From the NCBI GenBank assembly GCA_963629395.1, contig CAVGIV010000003.1, forward strand, positions 1-64,000: a stretch of DNA of 64,000 bases, written 5' to 3'. The notes beneath the pieces were generated by a model that was not told the origin of the DNA, did not search any database, and saw only the letters and a list, made by a program, of their open reading frames with translations. The stretch is from CAG-791 sp963629395. GTDB taxonomy: Bacteria > Bacillota > Clostridia > Lachnospirales > Lachnospiraceae. The translations under genes were made by a program, and so were the position numbers. Positions 44,022 to 51,991 of the stretch are shown in pieces; the stretch's first letter is position 1, and every line of letters starts with the position of its first letter.

Positions 44022-44549
44022 TTACTGTCCGATTTTCGTCACCTGCCGCACATAATCGCCCGACTCTCCATCATAGGTTACGATCTGATCTTCCTGCGCA
44101 TACGTCATGCCCAGCTCCGCAATGGCGCGGTACTTGATGTCATCCAGGCTGATGCTGGAATTGATCTCCACCTGCTTTTCACTGTTGTCGCTCTTTAGGG
44201 TTGCCAGCTCCGACTCCAGACTTGCAATCTCCTTCACCGCTGTCGTCACCTTGGACTGCAGTGACACATACTGGAACAGAAAATAAGAAATCAGCCCAAC
44301 CATTGCAATGATAGTTATCACTGCCAGCGGATTCATAAAGTGCCCGGTCTTCGTCTGCTGCTGCGGCGCTCTTGTGCCATCTGTGCGGCGGTCACGATCT
44401 CTCCCCTGTTCCTCAAAGGGATCATACATCGGTGCTTCTGCACCATAGACATAGTTGCCAGCGGCGTATGGATTTTGACGATATCTGCTCCCTCCGGAGC
44501 TTTTATACGTGTTCCCTGCGGAACCGCGATTGTAATTTCTATTTGCCAT
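44022..44549 (-). CDS. ftsL: FtsL-like septum formation protein
   Basis: Small bitopic division protein (175 residues) by position between rsmH and the division PBP. A long polar N-terminus rich in Asn, Tyr, Arg and Gly (1-72), one membrane helix (about 74-94) and an extracytoplasmic coiled coil (about 96-128; VTTAVKEIASLESELATLKS) match the FtsL plan. The C-terminal part has DDIKYRAIAELGMTYA, typical of Clostridial FtsL proteins. GGAAGAGG precedes the ATG at 44549. FtsL sequences are poorly conserved, so context carries much of the weight. Confidence 0.83.
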   Translation of the reverse strand: MANRNYNRGSAGNTYKSSGGSRYRQNPYAAGNYVYGAEAPMYDPFEEQGRDRDRRTDGTRAPQQQTKTGHFMNPLAVITIIAMVGLISYFLFQYVSLQSKVTTAVKEIASLESELATLKSDNSEKQVEINSSISLDDIKYRAIAELGMTYAQEDQIVTYDGESGDYVRQVTKIGQ

Positions 44550-44569
44550 AGCTGCCTCTTCCACCGAAG

Positions 44570-45517
44570 CTATGCATCTGCTCCGGCTTTTTCAAATATA
44601 CGTAGCTTCGAGCTTGCCGCTCGTTTGTTGCGTTCCAGTTCGTCCTCCGATGGAACGATCGGTTTTCTGGTAATCACCTTTCCCTTTGACTTCCTGCCGC
44701 AGACACAAACCGGAAACTCCGGCGGACACGTACACGGATTCTCATTGCGCCGAAAAGCATTCTTGACGATGCGATCCTCCAGCGAATGAAAGGTGATGAT
44801 GCACAGCCTTCCGCCCGGTGCCAAAAGATCAATCAGCTGATCAATCGAATCCTGCAGAACATCCAGCTCCCGGTTGCACGCAATGCGAATAGCCTGAAAA
44901 GAACGCTTGCAGGGATTTCCGTATTTTTCCTGCATCTTCATTGGGACACTGGCACGGATTACCCGGACCAGATCCCCGGTTGTGGTAAGAGGTCTGTTCT
45001 CCCTCTCCTGTACAATCCGCCGTGCGATACCGGCGGCATACCGCTCCTCTCCGTAATCACGGAGGATTCGCGTGAGCTCTTCCTGGCTTCTCTCATTCAC
45101 AATATCCGCCGCCGTCACGGGACTCTCCTGATCCATCCGCATGTCCAGCGGTTCATCACTGTTGTAGGAAAACCCGCGCTCCGGATTGTCCAGCTGATAG
45201 GAGGAGACGCCGATATCCAGCAAAATGCCGTTTACCGATGAAATCCCAAGCTGCTGCAGAATCTGCGGGATATGTTCATAGTTGTCGTGCACGATGGTGA
45301 CCATGTCACCATATGCTGCCAGACGCCCAGACGCTGCTGCAATCGCATCCCGGTCCTGATCTATGCCGATCAGGCGTCCGCCCGCGCTTAGCCGGGCTGC
45401 AATCTGCGAGCTGTGTCCTGCACCTCCCAGCGTTCCATCCACATAGATGCCGGAGGGCTGCAGGTTTAAACCGTCAATTACCTCGTCCAGAAGGACGGGT
45501 ACATGATTAAACTCCAT
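44570..45517 (-). CDS. rsmH: 16S rRNA (cytosine-1402-N4) methyltransferase RsmH
   Basis: SAM-dependent methyltransferase (315 residues; MraW) acting on C1402 of 16S rRNA in the decoding centre. It begins with HVPVLLDEVIDGL and has the SAM motif DGTLGGAGHS, then GILLDIGVSSYQLD and PGGRLCIITFHSLEDRIVK, all diagnostic. AAGGAGGGAAGG precedes the ATG. It is the second gene of the division cluster, 21 bp after mraZ. Confidence 0.97.
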   Translation of the reverse strand: MEFNHVPVLLDEVIDGLNLQPSGIYVDGTLGGAGHSSQIAARLSAGGRLIGIDQDRDAIAAASGRLAAYGDMVTIVHDNYEHIPQILQQLGISSVNGILLDIGVSSYQLDNPERGFSYNSDEPLDMRMDQESPVTAADIVNERSQEELTRILRDYGEERYAAGIARRIVQERENRPLTTTGDLVRVIRASVPMKMQEKYGNPCKRSFQAIRIACNRELDVLQDSIDQLIDLLAPGGRLCIITFHSLEDRIVKNAFRRNENPCTCPPEFPVCVCGRKSKGKVITRKPIVPSEDELERNKRAASSKLRIFEKAGADA

Positions 45518-45538
45518 TGGACCTTCCCTCCTTCTGCA

Positions 45539-45988
45539 CTAAATCTGGAAACCGCCTGCCAGAAGCTCATCCGAAATTGCACTGATATCCTCCGGTGTAT
45601 GAGCCTCATCGTAGGCTGTGTACTCTTCCTCACTCCAAAGCTCGCCTCTGGCTCCCATGCCGACGAAGACGACGTTCTTGTCGATGCCGGCCAGCTGCCT
45701 CAGCTGCGGAGGAAGGAGAATCCTTCCCTGCTTGTCAATTTCCACTTCCATCGTTCCGGACATAAAGTAGCGCACCAGCTCTCTTGCCTGTCTGGAGTTC
45801 GACGGCAGGGCCTTTAAGCGATCCGAAAATGCATTCCAGTCGTCCTCGTCGTAAATCTGGAGACACTTATCAAAGCCCCTTCCAATCCAGAAGTGGCTAC
45901 CCAGTATCTCTCTGAACTTCGCCGGCACAATCAGTCTTCCCTTGGTGTCAAGGGAATGATGATATTCGCCCGAGAACGTCTTCGTCAT
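45539..45988 (-). CDS. mraZ: Transcriptional regulator MraZ
   Basis: DNA-binding repressor of the division cluster (149 residues) built from two SpoVT/AbrB-like halves: GEYHHSLDTKGRLIVPAKFRE and MEVEIDKQGRILLPPQLRQ (each shown by its residues near 7-27 and 80-98). The usual start is the ATG at 45988; the open frame runs 47 codons further but those residues cover the control region. MraZ oligomers bind TGGGN repeats upstream of their own gene, and five such boxes lie at 45997-46055. Confidence 0.94.
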   Translation of the reverse strand: MTKTFSGEYHHSLDTKGRLIVPAKFREILGSHFWIGRGFDKCLQIYDEDDWNAFSDRLKALPSNSRQARELVRYFMSGTMEVEIDKQGRILLPPQLRQLAGIDKNVVFVGMGARGELWSEEEYTAYDEAHTPEDISAISDELLAGGFQI

Positions 45989-45996
45989 GATCGGTT

Positions 45997-46093
45997 TCCC
46001 GCAGTCCTCCCACTTTCTGCCACATTCATGTCCATTTTTGGGAATTTCCTCCCCATGTATGCCAATGATAAACCACTCAGGAGGTAATGACAA
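45997..46093 (-). promoter_or_regulatory. mraZ promoter and candidate MraZ boxes
   Basis: Minus strand: TTGTCA (46088-46093), 17 bases, TATCAT (46065-46070). Downstream are TGGGG (46051-46055), TGGAC (46030-46034), TGGCA (46018-46022), TGGGA (46008-46012) and CGGGA (45997-46001), spaced 21, 12, 10 and 11 bases. This helical phasing and place match MraZ-binding repeats in other bacteria, although some boxes are imperfect. Confidence 0.6.
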
Positions 46094-46208
46094 GCCTGCA
46101 CAGGCCGCTATGTCTACATTTTTTGACACACCGTCAGAAAAAAGTTCTGCGTTATTAGCGGATATTTTTCAAACAAGGTACCGGCAGGCGTAGCCCGTAA
46201 ACAGCAGC

Positions 46209-46254
46209 AAAAAGAGCCGGTTCGTGGAGGGATTTCCCACGAACCGGCTCTTTT
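46209..46254. terminator. Strong terminator after lgt
   Basis: Perfect 16-bp stem AAGAGCCGGTTCGTGG (46212-46227) with its complement at 46237-46252, flanked by A- and T-runs on both strands. It ends the lgt transcript and insulates the mraZ promoter region. Confidence 0.9.
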
Positions 46255-46274
46255 GCTGGCTTGCATATCTGTAT

Positions 46275-47165
46275 CTACTCTTCAGTTGTCTTACTCTTCT
46301 TGCTGCTGCGAATGCGGATAATCACGATGGCTGTAATGGAGGCCGCCGCCATAAAGACGCCCATCACCAGATTCACCGGAATGGATGTGCCTGTAATGTA
46401 CAGCTGATCCGTTCGAATGGCTTCAATCCAGGCACGTCCAATGCCGTATCCCGCCAGATACAAAAGAAACATCTCTCCTTTAAACCGGCGATGCTTCAGA
46501 AATGCCAGAAGAAACAGAAGAACGCCCAGATTCCACAATCCTTCATACAGGAATGTCGGATGCACCTGAATGTAGTTTGCCCCCTCCGGGATCATCGATG
46601 CCAGCTCCGCTGTAATATCGCGCTCCCGCACGGCAGCCACCGGCAGCCGCATGGCCAGCAGACTGTTCGTATAACCGCCGAAAACCTCGCGGTTGAAAAA
46701 ATTGCCCCAGCGCCCAATGATCTGTCCCACCAGGAGTCCGAACACTGCTGTGTCCAGAATCTCCGGCAGATAGAGCTTTTTGATAACGCAGTATACATAG
46801 GCCGTCAGTATTCCGCCCAGAACTCCGCCGTAGATAGCAAGTCCCCCCGCACGCACATTGAAAATCTGCAGGAGATCATCCTTGTAGGCATCCCAGAAAA
46901 AGATTACGTAGTACATTCTGGCACCGATGAGGCTGAAGATAATCAGCCAAATCGAAATGTCCCAATAGGTATCCGGTGACTGCTTCGTCTTTTTCGCGAT
47001 ATGCGTGGCCATGAGAATGCCGCACAGCATGCCAAGTGCAATCATGCAGCCGTACAATGCCACCCGGAAATTTCCGATATAAAAGGCCTGCGGAACATTG
47101 TGAAGATATATTCCCAGATTCGGGAACGCAATGTCCATCTGATCCATCTGCTCTATCTGATTCAT
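46275..47165 (-). CDS. lgt: Prolipoprotein diacylglyceryl transferase Lgt
   Basis: Membrane enzyme (about 296 residues) that attaches diacylglycerol to the lipobox Cys of prolipoproteins such as the sugar-binding lipoprotein at 22-24 kb. Seven or so membrane helices; the Lgt signature GRWGNFFNREVFG and HPTFLYEGLWNL are present. The start is uncertain: ATG codons at 47165, 47147 and 47138 are in frame; only the first has a GGGAG upstream, and that is 12 bases away, while homology begins at the last (MDIAFPNLGIYLHNVP). A dispersed repeat lies just upstream. Confidence 0.9.
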   Translation of the reverse strand: MNQIEQMDQMDIAFPNLGIYLHNVPQAFYIGNFRVALYGCMIALGMLCGILMATHIAKKTKQSPDTYWDISIWLIIFSLIGARMYYVIFFWDAYKDDLLQIFNVRAGGLAIYGGVLGGILTAYVYCVIKKLYLPEILDTAVFGLLVGQIIGRWGNFFNREVFGGYTNSLLAMRLPVAAVRERDITAELASMIPEGANYIQVHPTFLYEGLWNLGVLLFLLAFLKHRRFKGEMFLLYLAGYGIGRAWIEAIRTDQLYITGTSIPVNLVMGVFMAAASITAIVIIRIRSSKKSKTTEE

Positions 47166-47198
47166 CGCTTCATTTGTCTCCCAGCTCTTATCTCTATG

Positions 47199-47306
47199 AT
47201 GCAGGGGCAAAAAGTCTTCTGACCCTGGTATCATCTCTAAATTCTGTCGTAACTGTTCAGAACTCATTTGCAAAATTGCTGCTGCAAGGCTTCTCTTTTA
47301 CTCAAG
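47199..47306 (-). repeat. Dispersed intergenic repeat upstream of lgt
   Basis: A composite element: an imperfect palindrome around GACCCTGG (47203-47226) and a ~54-bp stretch (47253-47306) that matches the first 54 bases of the window at roughly three quarters of positions. GACCCTGGTATC here also occurs at the end of the 35-bp repeats near 48.4 kb. Confidence 0.65.
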
Positions 47307-47320
47307 CAGCGATCTCGCCG

Positions 47321-48187
47321 TCAGCAGTTTCCGCAGGCATCCGTTCCCACCAGGTGCACATCCAGCTGATTGAACGGGATCTCCACCTGTTCCTTCTTAA
47401 AAGCCAGGCGGATCTTCTCCATCATATCCCAGCGAACATCCATATAATCCTGAATGGATACCAGGCAGCGCAGTCCGATCACCACACTGCTCTCTCCCAT
47501 CTCTTCCACAAAGGTCCGGCGGCTCTGGGCATGAATCCGGGGCTCCTCATCCATCAGCTTTTCGAGAATTCCCATCGCTCTTCGGACATCCTCCTCATAG
47601 GAAATGCCGACCGTAATGGACAGTCTCTTCTCTCCGCCGGTCAATCCGGAATTCACCACCGCTTTATTTGTCAGCGTAGAATTCGGAATTACCATGCGCT
47701 CCCGCTCCGGCGTGAAGATGGTGGTGTAATAGAGCTCAATTTTTTCCACCGTCCCCTGTACGTCCTCCCCCTTCACCGTGATAAAATCACCTTCCCGAAA
47801 AGGCTTAAGGAGCAGCAAAAGAACGCCTCCCGCAAAATTGGACAATACGCCCTGGGCTGCAAGAGAAATGCCGACACCGGCCGACGCAACCAGTGCCGCA
47901 ATACTGGACGCTTCTACAATATTCAGCTGAACAATCATGCTGACCAGGGTAAAGCCCAGGACCAGCGCCTTGATCAGTGCCCGCACGAAATGCCGCACCG
48001 TTGGCGCAACACCGGTCTTTTCTAGATGGCGGTCCATAACTGCCAGTATGCGCTTTAAAGCCTTTGAAATAACAAAATAAATTGCCGCACACACTGCCGC
48101 CCGCAGCAGAAACTCCAGTGCAGAGCCGCCGGCCTGCGTCAGCCAGTTCTGAAAGTCCCAGAACTTCGTAATCTCATCTTCTGTCAT
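47321..48187 (-). CDS. Small-conductance mechanosensitive channel, MscS family
   Basis: Osmotic safety valve (288 residues) with three N-terminal membrane helices (about 20-125), the pore-lining helix and beta domain: ASAGVGISLAAQGVLSNFAGGV, then KPFREGDFI, GTVEKIELYYTTI and VIPNSTLTNKAVVN, all typical of MscS. A cytoplasmic alpha/beta C-terminus follows and ends with GTDACGNC. GAGGA lies before the ATG, giving a modest ribosome site. The gene lies between lgt and ychF but is separated from each by repeats. Confidence 0.92.
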   Translation of the reverse strand: MTEDEITKFWDFQNWLTQAGGSALEFLLRAAVCAAIYFVISKALKRILAVMDRHLEKTGVAPTVRHFVRALIKALVLGFTLVSMIVQLNIVEASSIAALVASAGVGISLAAQGVLSNFAGGVLLLLLKPFREGDFITVKGEDVQGTVEKIELYYTTIFTPERERMVIPNSTLTNKAVVNSGLTGGEKRLSITVGISYEEDVRRAMGILEKLMDEEPRIHAQSRRTFVEEMGESSVVIGLRCLVSIQDYMDVRWDMMEKIRLAFKKEQVEIPFNQLDVHLVGTDACGNC

Positions 48188-48207
48188 GCATAGTCCTCAT
48201 CTACGCC

Positions 48208-48434
48208 ATGATACCCGGATTGCTCCGTGCTCTCGTCGGAGTTTTGAACCTTTTGACCCTGGTTATGATACCCGGATTGCTCCGCGCTCCGCGCTCCCGC
48301 AATCCTCAAAACATTCGTAATTCGCTCATTTTTCTACGAAAAATGGCTACTTACTCATGTTTTGGCGGGTCCCAAGGTCAAACCCCCTCACGAGAGCAAG
48401 CTCTCGTCGGAGTTTTGAACCTTTTGACCCTGGT
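48208..48434. repeat. Composite repeat element between mscS and ychF
   Basis: Holds a perfect 35-bp direct repeat (48229-48263 and 48400-48434) and a perfect 20-bp direct repeat (48208-48227 and 48265-48284). Hairpins include GGATTGC/GCAATCC (48274-48305) and CGAGAGC/GCTCTCG (48391-48406). No open frame. The element fills almost the whole 250-bp gap and ends 4 bp before the ychF stop codon. Confidence 0.85.
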
Positions 48435-48437
48435 ATC

Positions 48438-49535
48438 CTACACATTAAATCGGAACAAGATAACATCTCCGTCCTTGACGACGTATTCCTTGCCTTCCAT
48501 TCCGACCTTTCCCTTTTCTCTGGCCGCTGCAAGGCTTCCCTCCTGCAGCAGAACCTCCCAGTTCACAACCTCTGCCTTGATAAAGCCGCGCTCAAAGTCT
48601 GAATGGATCTTGCCGGCTGCCTGCGGAGCCTTGGTCCCGATGCGGATGGTCCAGGCTCTTGTCTCATCCTCGCCCGCCGTCAGGAAGCTCATGAGTCCCA
48701 ACGTGTGATAGCTGGCCTTAATCAGCTTATCCAGGCCGGATTCCTTCAAACCCAGATCCTCCAGGAAGATCTGACGCTCCTCGTCGTCCAGCTCCGAAAT
48801 CTCTGCCTCCATTTTCGCGCAGAGGGCAAATACCTCGCTGGATGTCTTCTCAGCATAACCTCTTACTGCCTGCACAAAGGAATTCGACGCACCGTCATCG
48901 GCGATATCCTCCTCCGATACGTTGCAGGCATAAATCACCGGCTTGGACGTCAGAAGGCTGTACTCCTTCAAAAGCTTTGCTTCCTCCTCTGAAGGCTCCT
49001 CCATCGTCAGGATCGGTTCCCCTGCCTCCAGATGCGTCTTAATGCTCTGCAGGTACTCCAGCTCCTTTGCCGCTTCCTTATCCATACGGGCCGTCTTGGC
49101 AACCTTGGAAATCCGGCGCTCCAGCACCTCCAGATCCGCAAAGATCAGCTCCATATTGATGGTCTCAATGTCACGCACCGGATCCACCGAGCCATCCACA
49201 TGCGTAACATTCGGATCCTCAAAGCAGCGAACCACGTGAACAATTGCATCGCACTCACGGATATTCGCAAGGAACTGATTGCCCAGGCCCTCGCCCTTGG
49301 AGGCGCCTCTTACAAGGCCTGCAATGTCGACAAACTCAATAACCGCCGGCGTGACCTTCTTGGAATGATACATCTCGCCCAGCTTCCGAATTCGCTCATC
49401 CGGCACAGGGACCACGCCCACATTGGGATCAATTGTACAGAAGGGGTAGTTAGCTACATCCGCGCCTGCCTTTGTCAGCGAATTAAACAATGTACTCTTT
49501 CCAACATTGGGAAGTCCGACGATACCTAATTTCAT
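48438..49535 (-). CDS. ychF: Redox-regulated ATPase YchF (Obg family)
   Basis: OLA1/YchF P-loop ATPase (365 residues) associated with ribosomes and stress response. G1 is GLPNVGKSTLFN at the N-terminus and G3 is DIAGLVRGASKGEGLGNQFL; a coiled-coil insertion (about 130-200) and the C-terminal TGS domain (AWTIRIGTKAPQAAGKIHSD) complete the family layout. In place of NKxD it has CNVSEED, which fits its preference for ATP. AAGGAGG precedes the ATG. It is a single-gene unit. Confidence 0.97.
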   Translation of the reverse strand: MKLGIVGLPNVGKSTLFNSLTKAGADVANYPFCTIDPNVGVVPVPDERIRKLGEMYHSKKVTPAVIEFVDIAGLVRGASKGEGLGNQFLANIRECDAIVHVVRCFEDPNVTHVDGSVDPVRDIETINMELIFADLEVLERRISKVAKTARMDKEAAKELEYLQSIKTHLEAGEPILTMEEPSEEEAKLLKEYSLLTSKPVIYACNVSEEDIADDGASNSFVQAVRGYAEKTSSEVFALCAKMEAEISELDDEERQIFLEDLGLKESGLDKLIKASYHTLGLMSFLTAGEDETRAWTIRIGTKAPQAAGKIHSDFERGFIKAEVVNWEVLLQEGSLAAAREKGKVGMEGKEYVVKDGDVILFRFNV

Positions 49536-49622
49536 TTATATGATCCTCCTTACGGTTCCGATTTATAGGGTTCTTTTGCCCTAGTATCTTACCCCATGAG
49601 GTCTTAGAATTCAATTCAGCTC

Positions 49623-49657
49623 AAAAACGGTCTTAGGCATCCCCTAAGACCGTTTTT
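49623..49657 (-). terminator. Intrinsic terminator after yeiH
   Basis: Perfect 15-bp stem AAAAACGGTCTTAGG (49623-49637) with CCTAAGACCGTTTTT (49643-49657) and a 5-base loop. It has T5 on both strands; by position it ends the leftward yeiH transcript. Confidence 0.88.
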
Positions 49658-49732
49658 ATAAGTTACAATTGATAAATTTCCGTTGTAACCGTGTTTTTCA
49701 GTTATAGTTGAGTCGCATCCGCCAATCCATCA

Positions 49733-50770
49733 TTACCAGATCTTCATGACATGCTGCATGAAGAGGCTCACAATCGTGATTCCGCACCAGCAGGATGCGC
49801 CGACTGCGATCGGCTTTCCGCCGGTTTTGATCAGCTGAATCACATTGCTGTTCAAGCCAATGGCCGCCATCGCCATGATGATCATAAACTTCGAGAGCTC
49901 CTTCAGCGGCGAAAACACAGATGAATCCACGCCCATATGCACGCAAACAGTCGTGATGACGGCCGCAATGACAAAGTACAGAATGAACATCGGAAACGAT
50001 TTCTTTAAGCTGAAGCCCTCTGCCTGTTTACCCTCACCGGCACTCTTCCTGGCCCGAATCAGTGACAGGACCAGCGTAATCGGAATGATGGCAAGCGTTC
50101 GCGTAAGCTTTACCGTCACCGCCTTATTCAGAGTCTCACTTCCAAGGTTCCACATGCTGTCCCAGGTTGACGCCGCCGCCGTTACAGACGATGTATCGTT
50201 GATGGCCGTTCCGGCGAATATACCGAATGCATCCCCATGCATCGTATCAAATCCGATGGCCTTTCCCAGAATCGGGAAAAAGATGGCTGCCAGTACATTG
50301 AAGAAGAAAATAACCGCAATGGACTGCGCAATCTCATCATCATCGGCGCCAATGACCGGAGCCGTAGCCGCAATCGCAGAGCCGCCGCAGATGGACGATC
50401 CGACGCCCACCAATATCGATGTATTGGCCGGAACCTTCAGTGCCTTCTGAAGAAGCCACGCAATCACAAGTGATGTCGTGATTGTGCAGAGGATGATGGG
50501 AAGCGACTGTCTGCCTGTCTCAAAGATGACACCCAGATTCATGCCGAAGCCCAGCAGGACTACTGCTGCCTGCAGGACGATCTTCGACGTCCATTTGATA
50601 CCGGCCCCGGCCCTGCCCTTGTTGTTCCAGAACATTGTAATCACCATCCCGGCCAGAATCGCGATGACTGCACCGCCGACCACCGGAAATACCTTGCCCA
50701 AAAGCCACGACGGTATTGCAATCGCAAGGCACACCAGTATGCCGCTTCCATTCTTTTTTACAAAACTCAT
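49733..50770 (-). CDS. YeiH family (UPF0324) putative anion exporter
   Basis: Membrane protein (345 residues) with about ten hydrophobic segments and family landmarks: PSWLLGKVFPVVGGAVIAILAGM, VLLGFGMNLGVIFETGRQSLP, GVGSSICGGSAIAATAPVI and GTAINDTSSVTAAAST. YeiH relatives are annotated as putative sulfate or sulfite exporters; YeiH of E. coli is poorly characterised. AGAGGTAACAGG precedes the ATG. The gene has its own promoter (50826-50853) and terminator, so it is independent of the rsgA block to its right. Confidence 0.88.
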   Translation of the reverse strand: MSFVKKNGSGILVCLAIAIPSWLLGKVFPVVGGAVIAILAGMVITMFWNNKGRAGAGIKWTSKIVLQAAVVLLGFGMNLGVIFETGRQSLPIILCTITTSLVIAWLLQKALKVPANTSILVGVGSSICGGSAIAATAPVIGADDDEIAQSIAVIFFFNVLAAIFFPILGKAIGFDTMHGDAFGIFAGTAINDTSSVTAAASTWDSMWNLGSETLNKAVTVKLTRTLAIIPITLVLSLIRARKSAGEGKQAEGFSLKKSFPMFILYFVIAAVITTVCVHMGVDSSVFSPLKELSKFMIIMAMAAIGLNSNVIQLIKTGGKPIAVGASCWCGITIVSLFMQHVMKIW

Positions 50771-50825
50771 CTGCCTGTTACCTCTCTTTTCTTATTCGTC
50801 TGCGCAGCCTTTCTGCGCCACGATT

Positions 50826-50853
50826 ATTATAAGGACATCTATGTCGGAATCAA
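50826..50853 (-). promoter_or_regulatory. Sigma-A promoter of yeiH
   Basis: Minus strand TTGATT (50848-50853), 16 bases, TATAAT (50826-50831), about 55 bp upstream of the yeiH start codon. Confidence 0.65.
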
Positions 50854-50938
50854 GGTACTATGAAATTAACAAGCGCTGCCCGTATGATTCGCGAATAATG
50901 TCGGATGTCCAAGATTGGGACACGAATCCGGCGTTTCT

Positions 50939-51823
50939 CTAGTACTGCTTCCTATCCTTAAGCTCTTCGTAAATCTCTGTGTAGCTGGTGTATCGAACCC
51001 GGCTGATCTTTCCATTTTTTACGGCCTTTTTCACCGCACAGTCCGGCTCCATCCGGTGATTGCACCCCTGAAAGCGGCACTTGTCCTGATAGGGAGCAAA
51101 TTCCGGATAGAAGCTCTTGAGCTCCTCCGGTGCCACATCCAGAAGATACAATGAAGTAAAGCCAGGTGTATCCACGAGGAATGTATCCTTTCCCGCCTGC
51201 AGAAGCTCCACATGCCGCGTGGTATTCTTCCCTCTCGCAATTTTCCTGGAGAGCTCGCCGGTCTCCATTTGAGCCTCCGGACAGAGTGTGTTGATCAGAG
51301 AGGACTTTCCTGCACCGGAAGGGCCGGTCACCACCGTCGTCCTGCCGCTTAAAACCTCATGCAGCTCCTCCATAGTCTCCGGCTCTTTTGTACTGATGAA
51401 CAAAAGACGCCATCCGCACTGACCGTATATATCCCTCAATTCAGAGAGCATTTCCTCTCCTGCAAGGTCTGTCTTGTTAAAGCACAAGACAATCGGTACA
51501 TTTCTCCTCTGCATCGAAATCAAAAATCGGTCCAGCATGTTGTAGCTCGGCGCGGGATTGGTGACCGCGAACAGGAGTAATGCCTGGTCCACGTTGGCGA
51601 CATTCGGGCGCACCAGCTCGCAGCGCCTTTGCAGCAGTTCTCTTACATTCCCCTCCTTGGGATCACTCACCGTATCCGTCACATCGAAAACAACGTCATC
51701 CCCCACCAGCGGCTTTTGCCGGAGTGCGCGGAATACGCCCTTTGCACGGCACCGGTAAATGGTACCATCGCTGTATACCTCGTAAAAGCCGGCAATGCTC
51801 TTTATAATTTTGCCCTCTGGCAT
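50939..51823 (-). CDS. rsgA: Ribosome small subunit-dependent GTPase RsgA
   Basis: Circularly permuted GTPase (294 residues) that checks late 30S assembly. An N-terminal OB fold (about 1-65) is followed by permuted G motifs: FNKTDL (G4), then GPSGAGKSSLIN (G1), RHVELL and DTPGFTSL (G3). The C-terminal zinc-binding region has CRFQGCNHRMEPDC with the expected Cys and His ligands. AAGGAAG precedes the ATG. It is the last gene of the murE-to-rsgA block and is often found next to pknB, as here. Confidence 0.95.
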   Translation of the reverse strand: MPEGKIIKSIAGFYEVYSDGTIYRCRAKGVFRALRQKPLVGDDVVFDVTDTVSDPKEGNVRELLQRRCELVRPNVANVDQALLLFAVTNPAPSYNMLDRFLISMQRRNVPIVLCFNKTDLAGEEMLSELRDIYGQCGWRLLFISTKEPETMEELHEVLSGRTTVVTGPSGAGKSSLINTLCPEAQMETGELSRKIARGKNTTRHVELLQAGKDTFLVDTPGFTSLYLLDVAPEELKSFYPEFAPYQDKCRFQGCNHRMEPDCAVKKAVKNGKISRVRYTSYTEIYEELKDRKQY

Positions 51824-51929
51824 CTGTTCTTCCTTTCCGCCGCCTGCGGCAAACCGATGCGGCCTCCAGCCATGTGACAGGATGGCAGCAGAATGTCCGG
51901 ATTAGAGACACATCAGTAATGACACACAA

Positions 51930-51968
51930 AGAGCTGTGGCCTGCCCTGTATACGCAGACCGCAGCTCT
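51930..51968 (-). terminator. Weak stem-loop between pknB and rsgA
   Basis: Stem AGAGCTG (51930-51936) with CAGCTCT (51962-51968), extended by GG/CC across a G-T pair, with a 19-base loop. Only two T residues follow on the minus strand, so it may be an attenuator rather than a full terminator. Confidence 0.35.
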
Positions 51969-51991
51969 CACCTTGCTTTCCCAAGTGCGTC

